Shown here: positions 1 through 7,198 of the stretch, piece after piece
How positions within the stretch are numbered: position 1 is the first letter of the stretch
Layout of the letters: every line of letters begins with the position of its first letter
Source of the DNA: Acidobacteriota bacterium
GTDB lineage: Bacteria; Acidobacteriota; UBA6911; RPQK01; DATIPO01
Assembly: GCA_028277865.1 (NCBI GenBank)
Contig: JANQFM010000461.1
Coordinates: 1-13,188 of the forward strand
Direction: 5' to 3'
Length of the DNA: 13,188 nt
Translations under genes and position numbers: made by a program
Notes under the pieces: generated by a model
The model's database searches: none
Seen by the model: the letters and a program-made list of their open reading frames with translations, nothing else
What the model was told of the DNA's origin: nothing

Positions 1-142
1 GGCAAACTCCGCTGGTGGCCATCTCGCCATTCTCTCACTCGTTCCTTCGCCGCCGCCTAATGAGGGGAATGCCTGCCTGCAAACGTCCTTTAGGGAAAGC
101 TCTGTCAGCAGGAGTATCGCCAGATAGCTCTACGGAGGGGAG
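1..142. other. Noncoding leader upstream of the sigma factor gene
   Basis: No reading frame with a credible start, ribosome binding site or recognisable protein was seen here; the long minus-strand frame crossing it is an antisense shadow of the sigma gene. No clear -35/-10 pair could be named. The promoter of the sigma-kinase pair should lie here or further left, outside the window. Confidence 0.5.
134..140 (+). promoter_or_regulatory. Ribosome binding site of the sigma factor gene
   Basis: GGAGGGG lies just before two in-frame starts. TTG 143 is only 2 nt from its end, too close for normal initiation. GTG 149 is 8 nt away, which is optimal. The site therefore favours GTG 149 as the true start, giving 207 residues. 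Confidence 0.6.
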
Positions 143-772
143 TTGGCTGTGCCCTACGCAACGGACGAGATCACGCGCATCCTGAACGACTGGGGAAGCG
201 GTGACCGGGCGGCCTTGGAACGCCTCATCCCCCTGGTCTACGACGAACTGCACCAACGCGCCCAGCATCTCTTCTGGCAAGAGCGCCGCACCCATACTTT
301 GCAGCCGACCGCCTTGGTCAATGAAGCCTATTTGCGTCTGATCGACGAAAACACCACCAACTGGGAAAGCCGCTCGCACTTTTTCCGGGTGGCCACCCGG
401 ACCATGAGGCAAAGCCTTATCGATCACGCCCGCCGCCGGCTGGCCCAAAAGCGCGGCGCAGGAGTCGCGGACGACAGCTTTGAGGATCACTGGGACGAAC
501 TGCTCTCCTTCCAGGAATCCGGGCTGATCGCCCTCAATGACGCTTTGGAAGATCTTGCCAAGATGGATGCCAGGCAGTGCCGGATCGTCGAACTGCGCTT
601 TTTTGCCGGATTGACCATCGGCGAGACGGCTGAAGCGCTGGGATGCTCGAAGGCGACCGTCAACCGAGAGTGGCGCTCGGCCCGCGTCTGGCTGCGCCTG
701 CAACTGAAAAAGGGAGGAGGTCTTGGTCGTGACTCCGCAAGAGTGGAAGCGGGTCAAGAGCGTCTTCAATAA
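143..772 (+). CDS. ECF-type RNA polymerase sigma factor (acidobacterial TIGR02999-like group)
   Basis: An alternative sigma factor that would direct RNA polymerase to a dedicated promoter set. Numbering from TTG 143, region 2 spans about residues 18-100 and includes HTLQPTALVNEAYLRL (51-66), the hallmark of the sigma group found beside Ser/Thr kinases in Acidobacteriota, followed by SHFFRVATRTMRQSLIDHAR. Region 4 spans about 130-187, with a helix-turn-helix at GLTIGETAEALGCSKATV. Length (207-209 aa) is normal for the group. GTG 149 is the likelier start because of ribosome binding site spacing. No anti-sigma gene is adjacent; the partner is the downstream kinase, whose GTG start (729) lies inside this gene, so the two overlap by 44 nt and are probably translationally coupled. 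The idea that the kinase controls the sigma factor, or shares its regulon, is inference from gene order. Confidence 0.93.
   Translation: MAVPYATDEITRILNDWGSGDRAALERLIPLVYDELHQRAQHLFWQERRTHTLQPTALVNEAYLRLIDENTTNWESRSHFFRVATRTMRQSLIDHARRRLAQKRGAGVADDSFEDHWDELLSFQESGLIALNDALEDLAKMDARQCRIVELRFFAGLTIGETAEALGCSKATVNREWRSARVWLRLQLKKGGGLGRDSARVEAGQERLQ
715..720 (+). promoter_or_regulatory. Strong Shine-Dalgarno site for the kinase gene
   Basis: A perfect AGGAGG sits inside the 3' end of the sigma gene, exactly 8 nt before GTG 729. That GTG opens the frame encoding the usual N-terminus of this kinase family (TPQEWKRVKSVFNNL). By contrast, ATG 862 has only a GAGG two bases upstream. The site argues that translation begins at 729, not 862, and therefore that a frameshift separates start and body. 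Confidence 0.75.
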
Positions 773-861
773 TCTGTGCCAACTCCCCCCCCGACCAGTG
801 GCCGCGATCGCTCCGGCAGGCCTGCGGCGCCGAGCCGGAGATCCGTCGTAAAGTCGAGGAA
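729..861 (+). pseudogene. Frameshifted 5' end of the kinase gene (poly-C run 785-792)
   Basis: From GTG 729 the frame reads MTPQEWKRVKSVFNNLCQLPP and then, after eight consecutive C (785-792), runs out of frame to TAA 849-851. Removing one C continues it as DQWPRSLRQACGAEPEIRRK straight into the kinase frame at ATG 862. This joined peptide matches the general shape of acidobacterial kinase N-termini (a WxxVkxxF...LPPxxr...aCgxdPelrrxVexLL pattern, recalled from the family). The restored protein would be 1075 residues. Possible causes are a homopolymer sequencing or assembly error, a genuine slipped-strand (phase-variable) mutation, or +1 ribosomal frameshifting at CCC-CCC-CGA. Sequence alone cannot choose between them. 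Confidence 0.8.
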
Positions 862-3800
862 ATGCTGCGCGAATGGGCGGACAGTCGGTCGCCGGATGGC
901 GATTTTTCCCCAGGCCGTCAGATCGGGCACTTCCGAGTCATCCGCCAAATCGGCCGGGGAGGGATGGGGGTCGTCTACCTGGCCGAGCAGCGAATGCCTG
1001 TGCAGCGCCGGGTGGCTCTGAAGATCGTCCGTCTGGGGATGGCCAGCCGCCAAGTGGTGGCACGCTTTCAAGCCGAGCGCCAGGCCCTTGCTGTGATGAA
1101 CCATCCGCATATCGCCCAGGTCTTCGATGCAGGCGCCACACCTGAAGGCCGTCCCTACTTTGTGATGGAGTTTGTCGACGGTGTGCCGATCACGGACTAC
1201 TGCGATGAGGGTCGCTTGACCATCCGCCAGCGGCTGCGGCTCTTTATCCAGGTATGCGAGGCTATTCAACACGCCCACCAAAAAGGCGTCATCCACCGCG
1301 ACATCAAGCCTTCCAACTTGCTGGTGGAAGAGCGAGGCGGCAAACCTTTCCCCAAGGTCATCGACTTCGGAGTGGCCAAGGCCTTTGAAATGCCTGCCGC
1401 GCAAGAGAGCCTGCTCACCCTGCCGGGCGTTCAGGTCGGGACCCCCGCCTACATGAGCCCGGAGCAAGCGGAGATGGCAGGCGCAGTGGACACCCGCTCG
1501 GACATCTATTCGCTGGGGGTGATTCTCTACCAGCTCCTGACCGGCTCCCTGCCCTTCGATCCGAGACGGCTGCGCCAGGCCGGATTTGAAGGGCTGCGCC
1601 GCATCCTTGGCCAAGAGGATCCGCCCACACCTTCCGAACGGCTCAGCCAAATGGGTCAGCAGGCCGAGGGGGCAGCCCGTCAGCGGCACCGGGATCTGCC
1701 GGGGTTGTTCAGGGTACTGCGCACCGATCTGGACTGGATCGCCATGAAGGCCATGGAAAAGGAGCCGCAAAGGCGCTACGCCTCGGCTTCAGAGCTGGCC
1801 AGCGACATTACCCGCTGCCTGGAAAACCGTCCGGTGGCGGCTGGGCCTCCCAAGGCCTCTTACCGCATCTGGAAATTCGTCCACAGATACAAGCTTGGCG
1901 TGGCCGTGACTCTGGCGCTGCTGGCGGCTTTGATGGCTGGAATTGCCGGCACCACTTTGGCGCTTTTGCGGGCTATGCGTGCCGAGCAGGCCGCTCTCCA
2001 GGAAGCCCGCCGCGCCGAGCAGGCCACCGACTTTTTGCGGGGGATGTTCGAATTGTCCGATCTGGATCCGACCCGCGGCAAAACAATTACGGCGCGGGAA
2101 ATCCTGGACCAGGGAGCGGAAAGACTCCGACAGGGGGTGCCGGCTGATCTTCGCCTCCGCTCCGACGTGATGCACACCATCGGGCTCTTGTACATCAAGC
2201 TGATGCTTTACCAGGAAGCTCGCCCCCTTCTGGAGGAGGCCTTCGAGATCCGCCGCAGCATCTTCGGAGATCAGCACTTGGAGGTCGCTGAATGCCTGGC
2301 GAGTCTGGGCCGAGTTTACTGGCTGACCGCCATCAACCATTACGACTCGGCACGCTCCTCTTTTGAGCGAAGCCTAGCCATCTACCAGAGCCAACTCGGT
2401 GATCACCCCAAGGTTGCGGGAATCCTCAGCGATCTGGCGCTGGTTCATTGGAAGAGCGATCGTCCTGACAAAGCTCTGGCGGCGGTTCGCCGAGCTGTAG
2501 CCATCCGTGAAAAGACCCAAGGCGCAGGGCTGGAGTTGGCAGAAGACCTGAACAACTTGGCCCTGTTGCAGGCACAGACAGGGGATCTTCAAAGCGCCCG
2601 CCAATCCTATCTGCGCCTATTGAGCATTCGAGAGGAATCTTTGGGGTCGGGTGACCCTGGAATTGCGGACACGTTGGAAAGGCTAGGAAACTTGGACCGC
2701 AAAGCAGGCGAGCTTCAAGCGGCGCAGTCGCTCTACGAGCAGGCTTTGGGCATTCGGGAAAGGTCGCTGGGGGCTAGTCATCCCCATCTGGCCCTGAGCC
2801 TGGAGAGCCTGGGGCTGGTCCGTTACCGCATCGGGGACCGCAAAGGCGCAGCAGCTCTTTTCGAGAGAGCCTATTCGATCCGGCTGAAGACTCTGGGCGC
2901 GGCTCAACTCAAGTCCGGACAGCGAAACCGTGTGTCGACCAAGCCTCTTCTCGATGTGGCCACCTACGAAGAAAGGCAACTCGCTGTCGACCACCAGCTA
3001 CGCATTCGAGGGGAAAAGCTCTCACCGAATCCGGTCTTCACCCCCAACGATCTCGCCCTGATCGCCACCGCTCCAGCTTATGATCAATTGGCTCTCCCTA
3101 CCGGATTCACTGTCGAGATCATTGATCGTGGACCTCGCGCTCTTTCCTACCTTTCGGATCTTGCCGTGAATCCGAAGACTGGAAGTGTCTATTACATCAT
3201 CGCAAGAACAAGATCGCTGCGCCGCTTTGACCCCATTAGCCAGACAATTACAGAAATTGGCAAGGCCCTTGCCACCCGCCTGGCGATTCATCCCCTGACA
3301 CAGCAATTGATTCTCGTAAAGCCCTACGATATGTCCTCGGGCAAACTGAATTCGATGGAGTTCATCGCGGTGGATGAATCGGCAAGCCCAGTAAAGTTAC
3401 GATCGATCTCGCCGCGCCTTCCTCTTTATGCCTACGAAGTCTTGATCAGCCCGTCAGGCGACTTCTATTTCTCTGTTCCTGCCTCTCGCTCCGGCAAAGG
3501 AGTCTATCGATATCGGGGCGGGTCTTCCCTGCAGCCCGTGATCACCGGATTGACCTCCCCGAGAGGGCTGGCACTGACTCCCGAAGGCGACCTCTATGTC
3601 GGCGACAGCTTGGCCGACGCCGTTTTTCGACTCCCGGCCAGCGGAGCCGACCCTCTGTTCTTCGGCAATGTGGGTGGCCTGGCCGCAGGCCCGATCGCCA
3701 TCGACCCGGCCAGCGGAGATGTCTACGTCGGTGTGGGAACCTTTCTGGGGGGAGGTTCTTCGATTCGACGGCTGTCTGCAACCGGCGGCACCGTCACCGA

Positions 3801-3957
3801 CTTTGCCATGGGCTTCCACGACAGCATTGCGGCCCTCGACTTCGACCTTCAGGGAAACTTGTATGCCCTGGTTGGAGGAAATCCGAACATCCTCTATCGA
3901 ATCTCCGGCTTTGACCGTCCCTCGCCCTCTGGAAGCGGCGGCGGGCACGATCCATGA
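862..3957 (+). CDS. Transmembrane Ser/Thr protein kinase with TPR repeats and C-terminal beta-propeller-like domain
   Basis: A membrane sensor kinase that phosphorylates protein Ser/Thr residues. Numbering from ATG 862: the kinase domain is about 24-320, with glycine loop GRGGMGVVY (31-39), ATP-anchoring Lys in VALK (54), helix-C Glu (72), catalytic loop HRDIKPSN (145-152, Asp147), DFG (168-170) and SPE (199-201), all intact, so activity is expected. One hydrophobic helix lies at about 344-370. Residues 375-680 hold a coiled or linker stretch and about five tetratricopeptide repeats of the 42-residue kind (ending ...ALGIRERSLGASHPHLA...). Residues about 740-1015 resemble NHL/SMP-30-type propeller blades (repeated LAxxPxGDLYVGDS, IAIDPxSGDVYVG, LDFDxQGNLYAL). 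With the kinase inside, TPRs and propeller would be outside. The real start is probably GTG 729 across a frameshift; the 862 start lacks only the short N-terminal tail. It follows and overlaps the ECF sigma gene. Confidence 0.92.
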   Translation: MLREWADSRSPDGDFSPGRQIGHFRVIRQIGRGGMGVVYLAEQRMPVQRRVALKIVRLGMASRQVVARFQAERQALAVMNHPHIAQVFDAGATPEGRPYFVMEFVDGVPITDYCDEGRLTIRQRLRLFIQVCEAIQHAHQKGVIHRDIKPSNLLVEERGGKPFPKVIDFGVAKAFEMPAAQESLLTLPGVQVGTPAYMSPEQAEMAGAVDTRSDIYSLGVILYQLLTGSLPFDPRRLRQAGFEGLRRILGQEDPPTPSERLSQMGQQAEGAARQRHRDLPGLFRVLRTDLDWIAMKAMEKEPQRRYASASELASDITRCLENRPVAAGPPKASYRIWKFVHRYKLGVAVTLALLAALMAGIAGTTLALLRAMRAEQAALQEARRAEQATDFLRGMFELSDLDPTRGKTITAREILDQGAERLRQGVPADLRLRSDVMHTIGLLYIKLMLYQEARPLLEEAFEIRRSIFGDQHLEVAECLASLGRVYWLTAINHYDSARSSFERSLAIYQSQLGDHPKVAGILSDLALVHWKSDRPDKALAAVRRAVAIREKTQGAGLELAEDLNNLALLQAQTGDLQSARQSYLRLLSIREESLGSGDPGIADTLERLGNLDRKAGELQAAQSLYEQALGIRERSLGASHPHLALSLESLGLVRYRIGDRKGAAALFERAYSIRLKTLGAAQLKSGQRNRVSTKPLLDVATYEERQLAVDHQLRIRGEKLSPNPVFTPNDLALIATAPAYDQLALPTGFTVEIIDRGPRALSYLSDLAVNPKTGSVYYIIARTRSLRRFDPISQTITEIGKALATRLAIHPLTQQLILVKPYDMSSGKLNSMEFIAVDESASPVKLRSISPRLPLYAYEVLISPSGDFYFSVPASRSGKGVYRYRGGSSLQPVITGLTSPRGLALTPEGDLYVGDSLADAVFRLPASGADPLFFGNVGGLAAGPIAIDPASGDVYVGVGTFLGGGSSIRRLSATGGTVTDFAMGFHDSIAALDFDLQGNLYALVGGNPNILYRISGFDRPSPSGSGGGHDP

Positions 3958-4031
3958 TGCCAGCAGCCAGAGGGCTGAACCGGCGTTCTCCCTCCCGATT
4001 CATCAGTCAAGGCCGACGATGCTGCGTGCAA

Positions 4032-4057
4032 GACAGGATTGACAGGATGATGGGATT
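4032..4057. repeat. Short tandem 9-bp repeat (GACAGGATT / GACAGGATG / degenerate third)
   Basis: GACAGGATT at 4032-4040 is followed at once by GACAGGATG at 4041-4049 and a weaker ATGGGATT. Runs of ACAGGAT units are, to my recollection, common in intergenic DNA of Acidobacteriota and related phyla. It lies just left of the palindromic element cluster and may mark its edge. Function unknown. Confidence 0.6.
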
Positions 4058-4065
4058 CTGTGGAG

Positions 4066-4394
4066 GCCGCTTCAGCGGCATTTCCCGAAGGGCTTCAGCC
4101 CTGAGGGTCATTAGGCCAGTCCTTCAGGGCTGGTAAACGAGCGAGCAAACTTTGGGGCAGCCCGTTTCTGAACGGGCTTTTCCGAGCGGCTTGAGCCACT
4201 CCCCGGGCCGGGCGCCCATCACCGATCGTGGCTCAGTTCCCTAGCCGCGACCGGATCTAGGAGCGGCTGAAGCCTGGGCCGTGGAAGCCCGTTGAAACGG
4301 GCTGTGGTTTGCGCCCGCTAGTTCACCAGCCCTGAAGGACTGGCCTATCAACCCTCGGGGCTGAAGCCCTTCGGGCATGCCCGCTGAAGCGGGC
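4066..4394. repeat. Palindromic element P1 (about 330-bp imperfect inverted repeat)
   Basis: The left arm (4066-4180) and the reverse complement of the right arm (4283-4394) align nearly end to end, sharing CCCGAAGGGCTTCAGCCC, AGGCCAGTCCTTCAGGGCTGG and CAGCCCGTTT..AACGGGCTT with few mismatches. Each arm is itself built of short palindromes (GCCGCTTCAGCGGC, GAAGGGCTTCAGCCCTgag, the AGCCCGTT..AACGGGCT stem). The 100-bp middle also contains TGAGCCAC/GTGGCTCA. It has no reading frame worth calling. A transcript or extruded strand would form a very long hairpin. It is probably a non-autonomous, MITE-like or REP-like dispersed element; copy number cannot be seen from one window. Confidence 0.75.
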
Positions 4395-4415
4395 AAGCGA
4401 GGCGGAGCCTCACCT

Positions 4416-4494
4416 CACAGGCAGGGATGCCTGCGCCACTCTACTTTTGGAGTCAAATGGGGCTCTGGAGAGTGACACAGGCATCTTGCCTGTG
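4416..4494. repeat. Palindromic element P2 (79-bp nested inverted repeat)
   Basis: The arms are about 27 bp (4416-4442 and 4469-4494). The reverse complement of the left arm, AGAGTGGCGCAGGCATC followed by CCTGCCTGTG, matches the right arm AGAGTGACACAGGCATC followed by TTGCCTGTG with few differences. Each arm is its own perfect hairpin: CAGGCA/TGCCTG (4418-4423, 4428-4433) and CACAGGCA/TGCCTGTG (4476-4483, 4487-4494). The second, followed by AAAAGG, could act as a weak terminator, but its position far from any gene end argues for a mobile repeat. Confidence 0.65.
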
Positions 4495-4562
4495 AAAAGG
4501 CACTGCAAAGGGCCAAGGCTCTTAAGAAGTTAGCAGCATTGGGCTCCGGCCAAGCCGCTCAC

Positions 4563-4902
4563 CGGTGGGCCTCCGTCTGCGTCGGAGGCGCTTGAAGCTT
4601 GTAGCGCGCAGCGACACCACCGGTAGAGTGGTCCAATACCATGTCGCACCCCGGATGGGGTGCAGGAGTCCCATGCATGCCTCCGGTAGAGCCCCTGCCA
4701 CCGTATTGTGTTCGGCGTCAGGAATCGAGCTTCGCCTGTCGCAATCCCAGTGCCGAATTTTAGGGGATAGCATCCGTGTGACATCGGCGACCCTCTTCCT
4801 GCACCCTTCCAGGGTGCGCCCGGGGATGGTGCCGATAATCCGGTGGTGTCGCTCCGCTCAACCACCGGCTACAATCTGGCAGCGCCTCCGGCGCAACCCA
4901 CC
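4563..4902. repeat. Palindromic element P3 (about 340-bp imperfect inverted repeat)
   Basis: The left arm starts GGTGGG...GGAGGCGCT and contains GCGACACCACCGG and GCACCCCGGATGGGGTGCAGGA. The reverse complement of the right arm contains GGTGGG...GGAGGCGCT, GCGACACCACCGG and GCACCCTGGAAGGGTGCAGGA in the same order and spacing, with a small insertion near 4863-4868. Both arms contain their own hairpins (GCACCCC/GGGGTGC at left, GCGCC/GGCGC at right). Open frames on both strands here have no start signals and are low-complexity by-products of the repeat. From memory, similar sequences are scattered through Acidobacteriota and Planctomycetes genomes. Confidence 0.7.
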
Positions 4903-4980
4903 TGGAAGTTTTTGTTGCTGATTCAAGCAGCCGGGATCTTTCACCAGAGCCAGCAACGAGATTCTGCGCGGATTCGGGAT

Positions 4981-5275
4981 GGTCCTTTCCTGTCCCTGAA
5001 GGGGACGGATCCGCCAGCCCAGGGCAAGCCTTGGACGAGCCCTGCGAGACCTAGGCGCCGCCCTGGGTTTTCGGCAGCCCCAGCCCTGGAACCCCGAAGA
5101 GGGTGAGATAAGCCAGCGCCGGCCTCGAAGTGCCTACAGTTGCAGCGTTTATCTTTCCCTTTTTTGGAATTTCCCGGGCGTTCGCCCGCTGCCCAGGGTT
5201 GCGCCCCGGCCTCGCTGGGCTCGTCCGAGGCTGCGCCCTGGGCTGGCGAATCTCTCCCCTTCAGATACTATGACC
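4981..5275. repeat. Palindromic element P4 (about 295-bp imperfect inverted repeat)
   Basis: From 4981 inward, the left arm reads GGTCC..CTGAAGGGGA..CGCCAGCCCAGGGC..GGACGAGCCCtGCGAG. The reverse complement of the right arm, from 5275 inward, reads GGTCA..CTGAAGGGGA..CGCCAGCCCAGGGC..GGACGAGCCCaGCGAG. Arms are about 95 bp. Each arm contains a nested pair, for example CCCAGGGC 5018-5025 with GCCCTGGG 5060-5067. The middle (about 5080-5180) is not repeated and includes a T/C-rich stretch near 5149-5165. No gene is supported. Confidence 0.7.
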
Positions 5276-5344
5276 GTGCTGCCAAGAGCCGAGCCTGCAA
5301 CAGTCCGAGCTTGTCGGGGGATCTGCCGCCGATTGGAAGATTGT

Positions 5345-5507
5345 GGTGCAGGTTTTCTGAGGCATGGGCAGGTCTTTCAATCCGATGGGGCTTGGAGGGC
5401 GAGGGGAAGCGCTTTCCTCCTCGCCCGACCCATCGTCTTGATGAGCCTGCACCGGCTTATCCCTTGGCAGGTTGCTCCTCAGCAGGGCCTGCCTCCGTTT
5501 GGGCCGG
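5345..5507. other. Two adjacent hairpins with internal loops (possible fifth palindromic element or structured RNA)
   Basis: The first hairpin pairs GGTGCAGG 5345-5352 with CCTGCACC 5446-5453, CGATGGG 5383-5389 with CCCATCG 5429-5435, and GGGCGAGG 5397-5404 with CCTCGCCC 5419-5426, then GGAA with TTCC around a 5-nt loop. The second pairs CCGGC 5452-5456 with GCCGG 5503-5507 and GGCAGG 5466-5471 with CCTGCC 5488-5493, so the two compete at 5452-5453. The stem and internal-loop layout resembles IS110 bridge RNAs. However, this stretch lies outside the inverted repeats I assign to the adjacent element, and its neighbours are palindromic repeats, so a further P-type repeat is at least as likely. 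The strand of any transcript is unknown. Confidence 0.4.
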
Positions 5508-5574
5508 CTCGAAGACTTTAGCAGAGGGCGGGGGCGTCGGCTCATGCCGGCGCCTGCGGCGGGCATGTGGGCCG

Positions 5575-5586
5575 CTGTTGTCAAGC
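5575..5586. repeat. Left subterminal inverted repeat of the IS110/IS1111 element
   Basis: CTGTTGTCAAGC is the exact reverse complement of GCTTGACAACAG at 7187-7198. It lies 37 nt before the transposase ATG. Twelve perfect base pairs between the two noncoding flanks of one transposase gene are unlikely by chance. Confidence 0.65.
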
Positions 5587-5623
5587 TTCGTTTTTCGAAA
5601 GCTCTGAACAAAAGGAGAAGCTC

Positions 5624-6790
5624 ATGACAACAGCGACCTCGGGAAAGAATTCTAGCGCAGTGGAAGAGACCTTGTATGTGGCCTTCGAGCTGAGTGCCAA
5701 GAAGTGGCGCCTGGCCTCGACGGTCGGCCTGGGGCAGAAGCCCCGCGAGAAGACGATCGAGCCGGGCAGCCGCCTGGAGCTGCAGCGCGAACTGCTGCGG
5801 GCCAAAAGGCGGTTCGGCCTGAGCAGCCAGGCTCGGGTGGTGAGCTGCTATGAGGCAGGCCGGGACGGCTTTTGGGTGCACCGCTTTTTGCAGCGCGAAG
5901 GCTTGGAGAACATCGTGGCGGGCTCTTCGAGCATCCGGGTGCCGCGCCGTGCCCGGCGGGTCAAGGCCGACGGCCCGGACGCCCGCGAGCTGAGCCGGAT
6001 GCTGGTCCGCTGGCACAACGGCGAGAGGAAGGTGTGGGGCGTGGGGCGCGTCCCCAGCGGGCAGGAAGAGGATGCCCGCCAGGTCCACCGGGAGCTGGTC
6101 AGCCTGAAGCGCAGCCGCACCCGCCGTCAGAACGTGATCCGCTCGCTGCTGGTGCTTCATGGGGTGCGCTTTCAAGGCGCGGTGAGCGCCTGCCTGAAGG
6201 CAAGCCTGGGGTCGCTTGAGGATTGGGACGGCAAGGCCCTGGGCGAGAAGCTGCAGGCCCGCCTGGGCCGGGAGCTGGACCGCCTGGCCTTGCTGGAGGG
6301 CCAGATCGAGGGGCTGGAGGCCCAGCGCGAGCGGGAGCTGGAGCAGGCCGAGGCGGGGCCGATGCAGCGGGTGAGCCAGCAGATGCAGCTCAAAGGGATC
6401 GGAATCAACAGCGCCTGGATCTTCGAGCACGAGCTGTTCTCCTGGCGGCAGATCCGCAACGGCAAGCAGCTGGGGGCCCTGGCCGGGCTGACGCCCAGCC
6501 CCTTCCAGAGCGGGGACTCTCACCGGGACCAGGGGATCAGCAAGTCGGGCAACCGCTTCGTGCGCTCGGTGGCCGTCGAGATCGCCTGGGTGTGGGTGCG
6601 CTGCCAGCCGGCCAGCCCGCTGACACGCTGGTTCGAGCAGCGCTTCGCTGCCGCCGGCAAGCGGGGCCGCAAGGTGGGGATCGTGGCCGTGGCCCGCAAG
6701 CTGCTGATCCAGCTGTGTCGCTACCGCCGAACGGGGGCGCTGCCCGAAGGCGCCCTGCTCAAAGGCGAGCCTGCGCCTGAGCAGGCGTAG
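5624..6790 (+). CDS. IS110-family transposase (DEDD/Ser recombinase)
   Basis: The RNA-guided recombinase of the insertion sequence. ATG 5624 is preferred over the ATG at 5567 because AAGGAG (5612-5617) lies 6 nt upstream; this gives 388 residues, a usual family length. The N-terminal RuvC-like domain (about 15-160) shows YVAFELS (Glu22 in place of the usual first Asp), SCYEAGRDGFW (Glu77) and KADGPDARE (Asp116, Asp119). The Glu-for-Asp change is, to my knowledge, normal in a large branch with the LELS motif, so it need not be inactivating. A Lys/Arg-rich coiled stretch follows (about 205-245). The C-terminal domain (about 250-345) has LKGIGINSAWIFEHE, LAGLTPSPFQSG (likely catalytic Ser296) and DQGISKSGNRFVR. 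The frame is intact, so the element may be active. Confidence 0.93.
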   Translation: MTTATSGKNSSAVEETLYVAFELSAKKWRLASTVGLGQKPREKTIEPGSRLELQRELLRAKRRFGLSSQARVVSCYEAGRDGFWVHRFLQREGLENIVAGSSSIRVPRRARRVKADGPDARELSRMLVRWHNGERKVWGVGRVPSGQEEDARQVHRELVSLKRSRTRRQNVIRSLLVLHGVRFQGAVSACLKASLGSLEDWDGKALGEKLQARLGRELDRLALLEGQIEGLEAQRERELEQAEAGPMQRVSQQMQLKGIGINSAWIFEHELFSWRQIRNGKQLGALAGLTPSPFQSGDSHRDQGISKSGNRFVRSVAVEIAWVWVRCQPASPLTRWFEQRFAAAGKRGRKVGIVAVARKLLIQLCRYRRTGALPEGALLKGEPAPEQA

Positions 6791-7186
6791 GCCGGGGCCG
6801 CCCGGAGGAGTTCACAGCCAACGCACCCGCTGCGCGGGCAGACAGCAACGAAAGGAGAACAGCCCCTGCTTGACCCGGCACCCGGTTTCGATGGCCCGGC
6901 ATTATCCCCGGGCGGCCGCTCGGCCTCCGTCCTTCAAAAGGGGCCATCGAATGAGAATGCGTCCGCAGACGCCCCGACGGCGAATAAAGCATGAGGTGCT
7001 TCGAATCACCGCCCGGTCGATTCGACACGGATAGAAGGCTGACCGAGGGATCCCATCCGGAGCCCCGGCTGCCAAGTACGCAACCGGTTCGCAGGATCAA
7101 GACGCCGAATATGAACGATCCTGAGCCACGCCGGAAATGGCCTCCCCATGGGGAGCGGACAGAAAAGTGCGTTTTCTTAAGATTCT
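6791..7186 (+). ncRNA. Candidate bridge/seek RNA region of the IS1111-like element
   Basis: This is a 396-nt stretch between the transposase stop and the right inverted repeat, with no credible gene. IS1111-type elements are known to encode their guide RNA in this position. Visible structure: an 11-bp perfect stem TTCGATGGCCC 6887-6897 with GGGCCATCGAA 6941-6951, enclosing internal strands of 16 and 15 nt around a short inner stem GGCCG/CGGCC (6914-6918, 6921-6925). Further hairpins are CCCGC/GCGGG (6826-6838), GCGTC/GACGC (6959-6972), TCGAATCACC/GGTCGATTCGA (7001-7025, one bulge), CAGGATC/GATCCTG (7092-7098, 7117-7123) and CTCCCCATGGGGAG (7142-7155). A stem carrying a large internal loop is the shape of a guide loop. 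RNA ends cannot be set from sequence. Confidence 0.4.
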
Positions 7187-7198
7187 GCTTGACAACAG
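7187..7198. repeat. Right subterminal inverted repeat of the IS110/IS1111 element
   Basis: GCTTGACAACAG pairs with 5575-5586. It includes a TTGACA string, but no matching -10 box follows at 16-18 nt, so I read it as an element end rather than a promoter. The adjoining CTCCATAGAAGG resembles, from memory, right-end sequences of related elements. Confidence 0.6.

Noticed and set aside
4522..4921. Open frames on both strands within palindrome P3
   Set aside because: They follow the inverted repeat, have no ribosome binding site, and read as repeat-derived low-complexity sequence.
4066..5510. CRISPR array or tRNA cluster in the gene-free region
   Set aside because: No regularly spaced direct repeats with unique spacers and no cloverleaf or anticodon arm could be found; the repeats are inverted and differ from one another.
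5261..6523. 420-residue minus-strand frame across the transposase
   Set aside because: Antisense to the clear IS110 transposase, with Pro/Leu/Ala/Gln-rich low-complexity composition, no start signal and no recognisable domain.
6903..6909. TTATCCC shared with the internal loop at 5457-5463, as a donor-guide match placing the right end near 6909
   Set aside because: The 12-bp inverted pair gives a stronger and different right end; a 7-nt match over a few hundred bases can be chance, and the expected left-end partner was not found.
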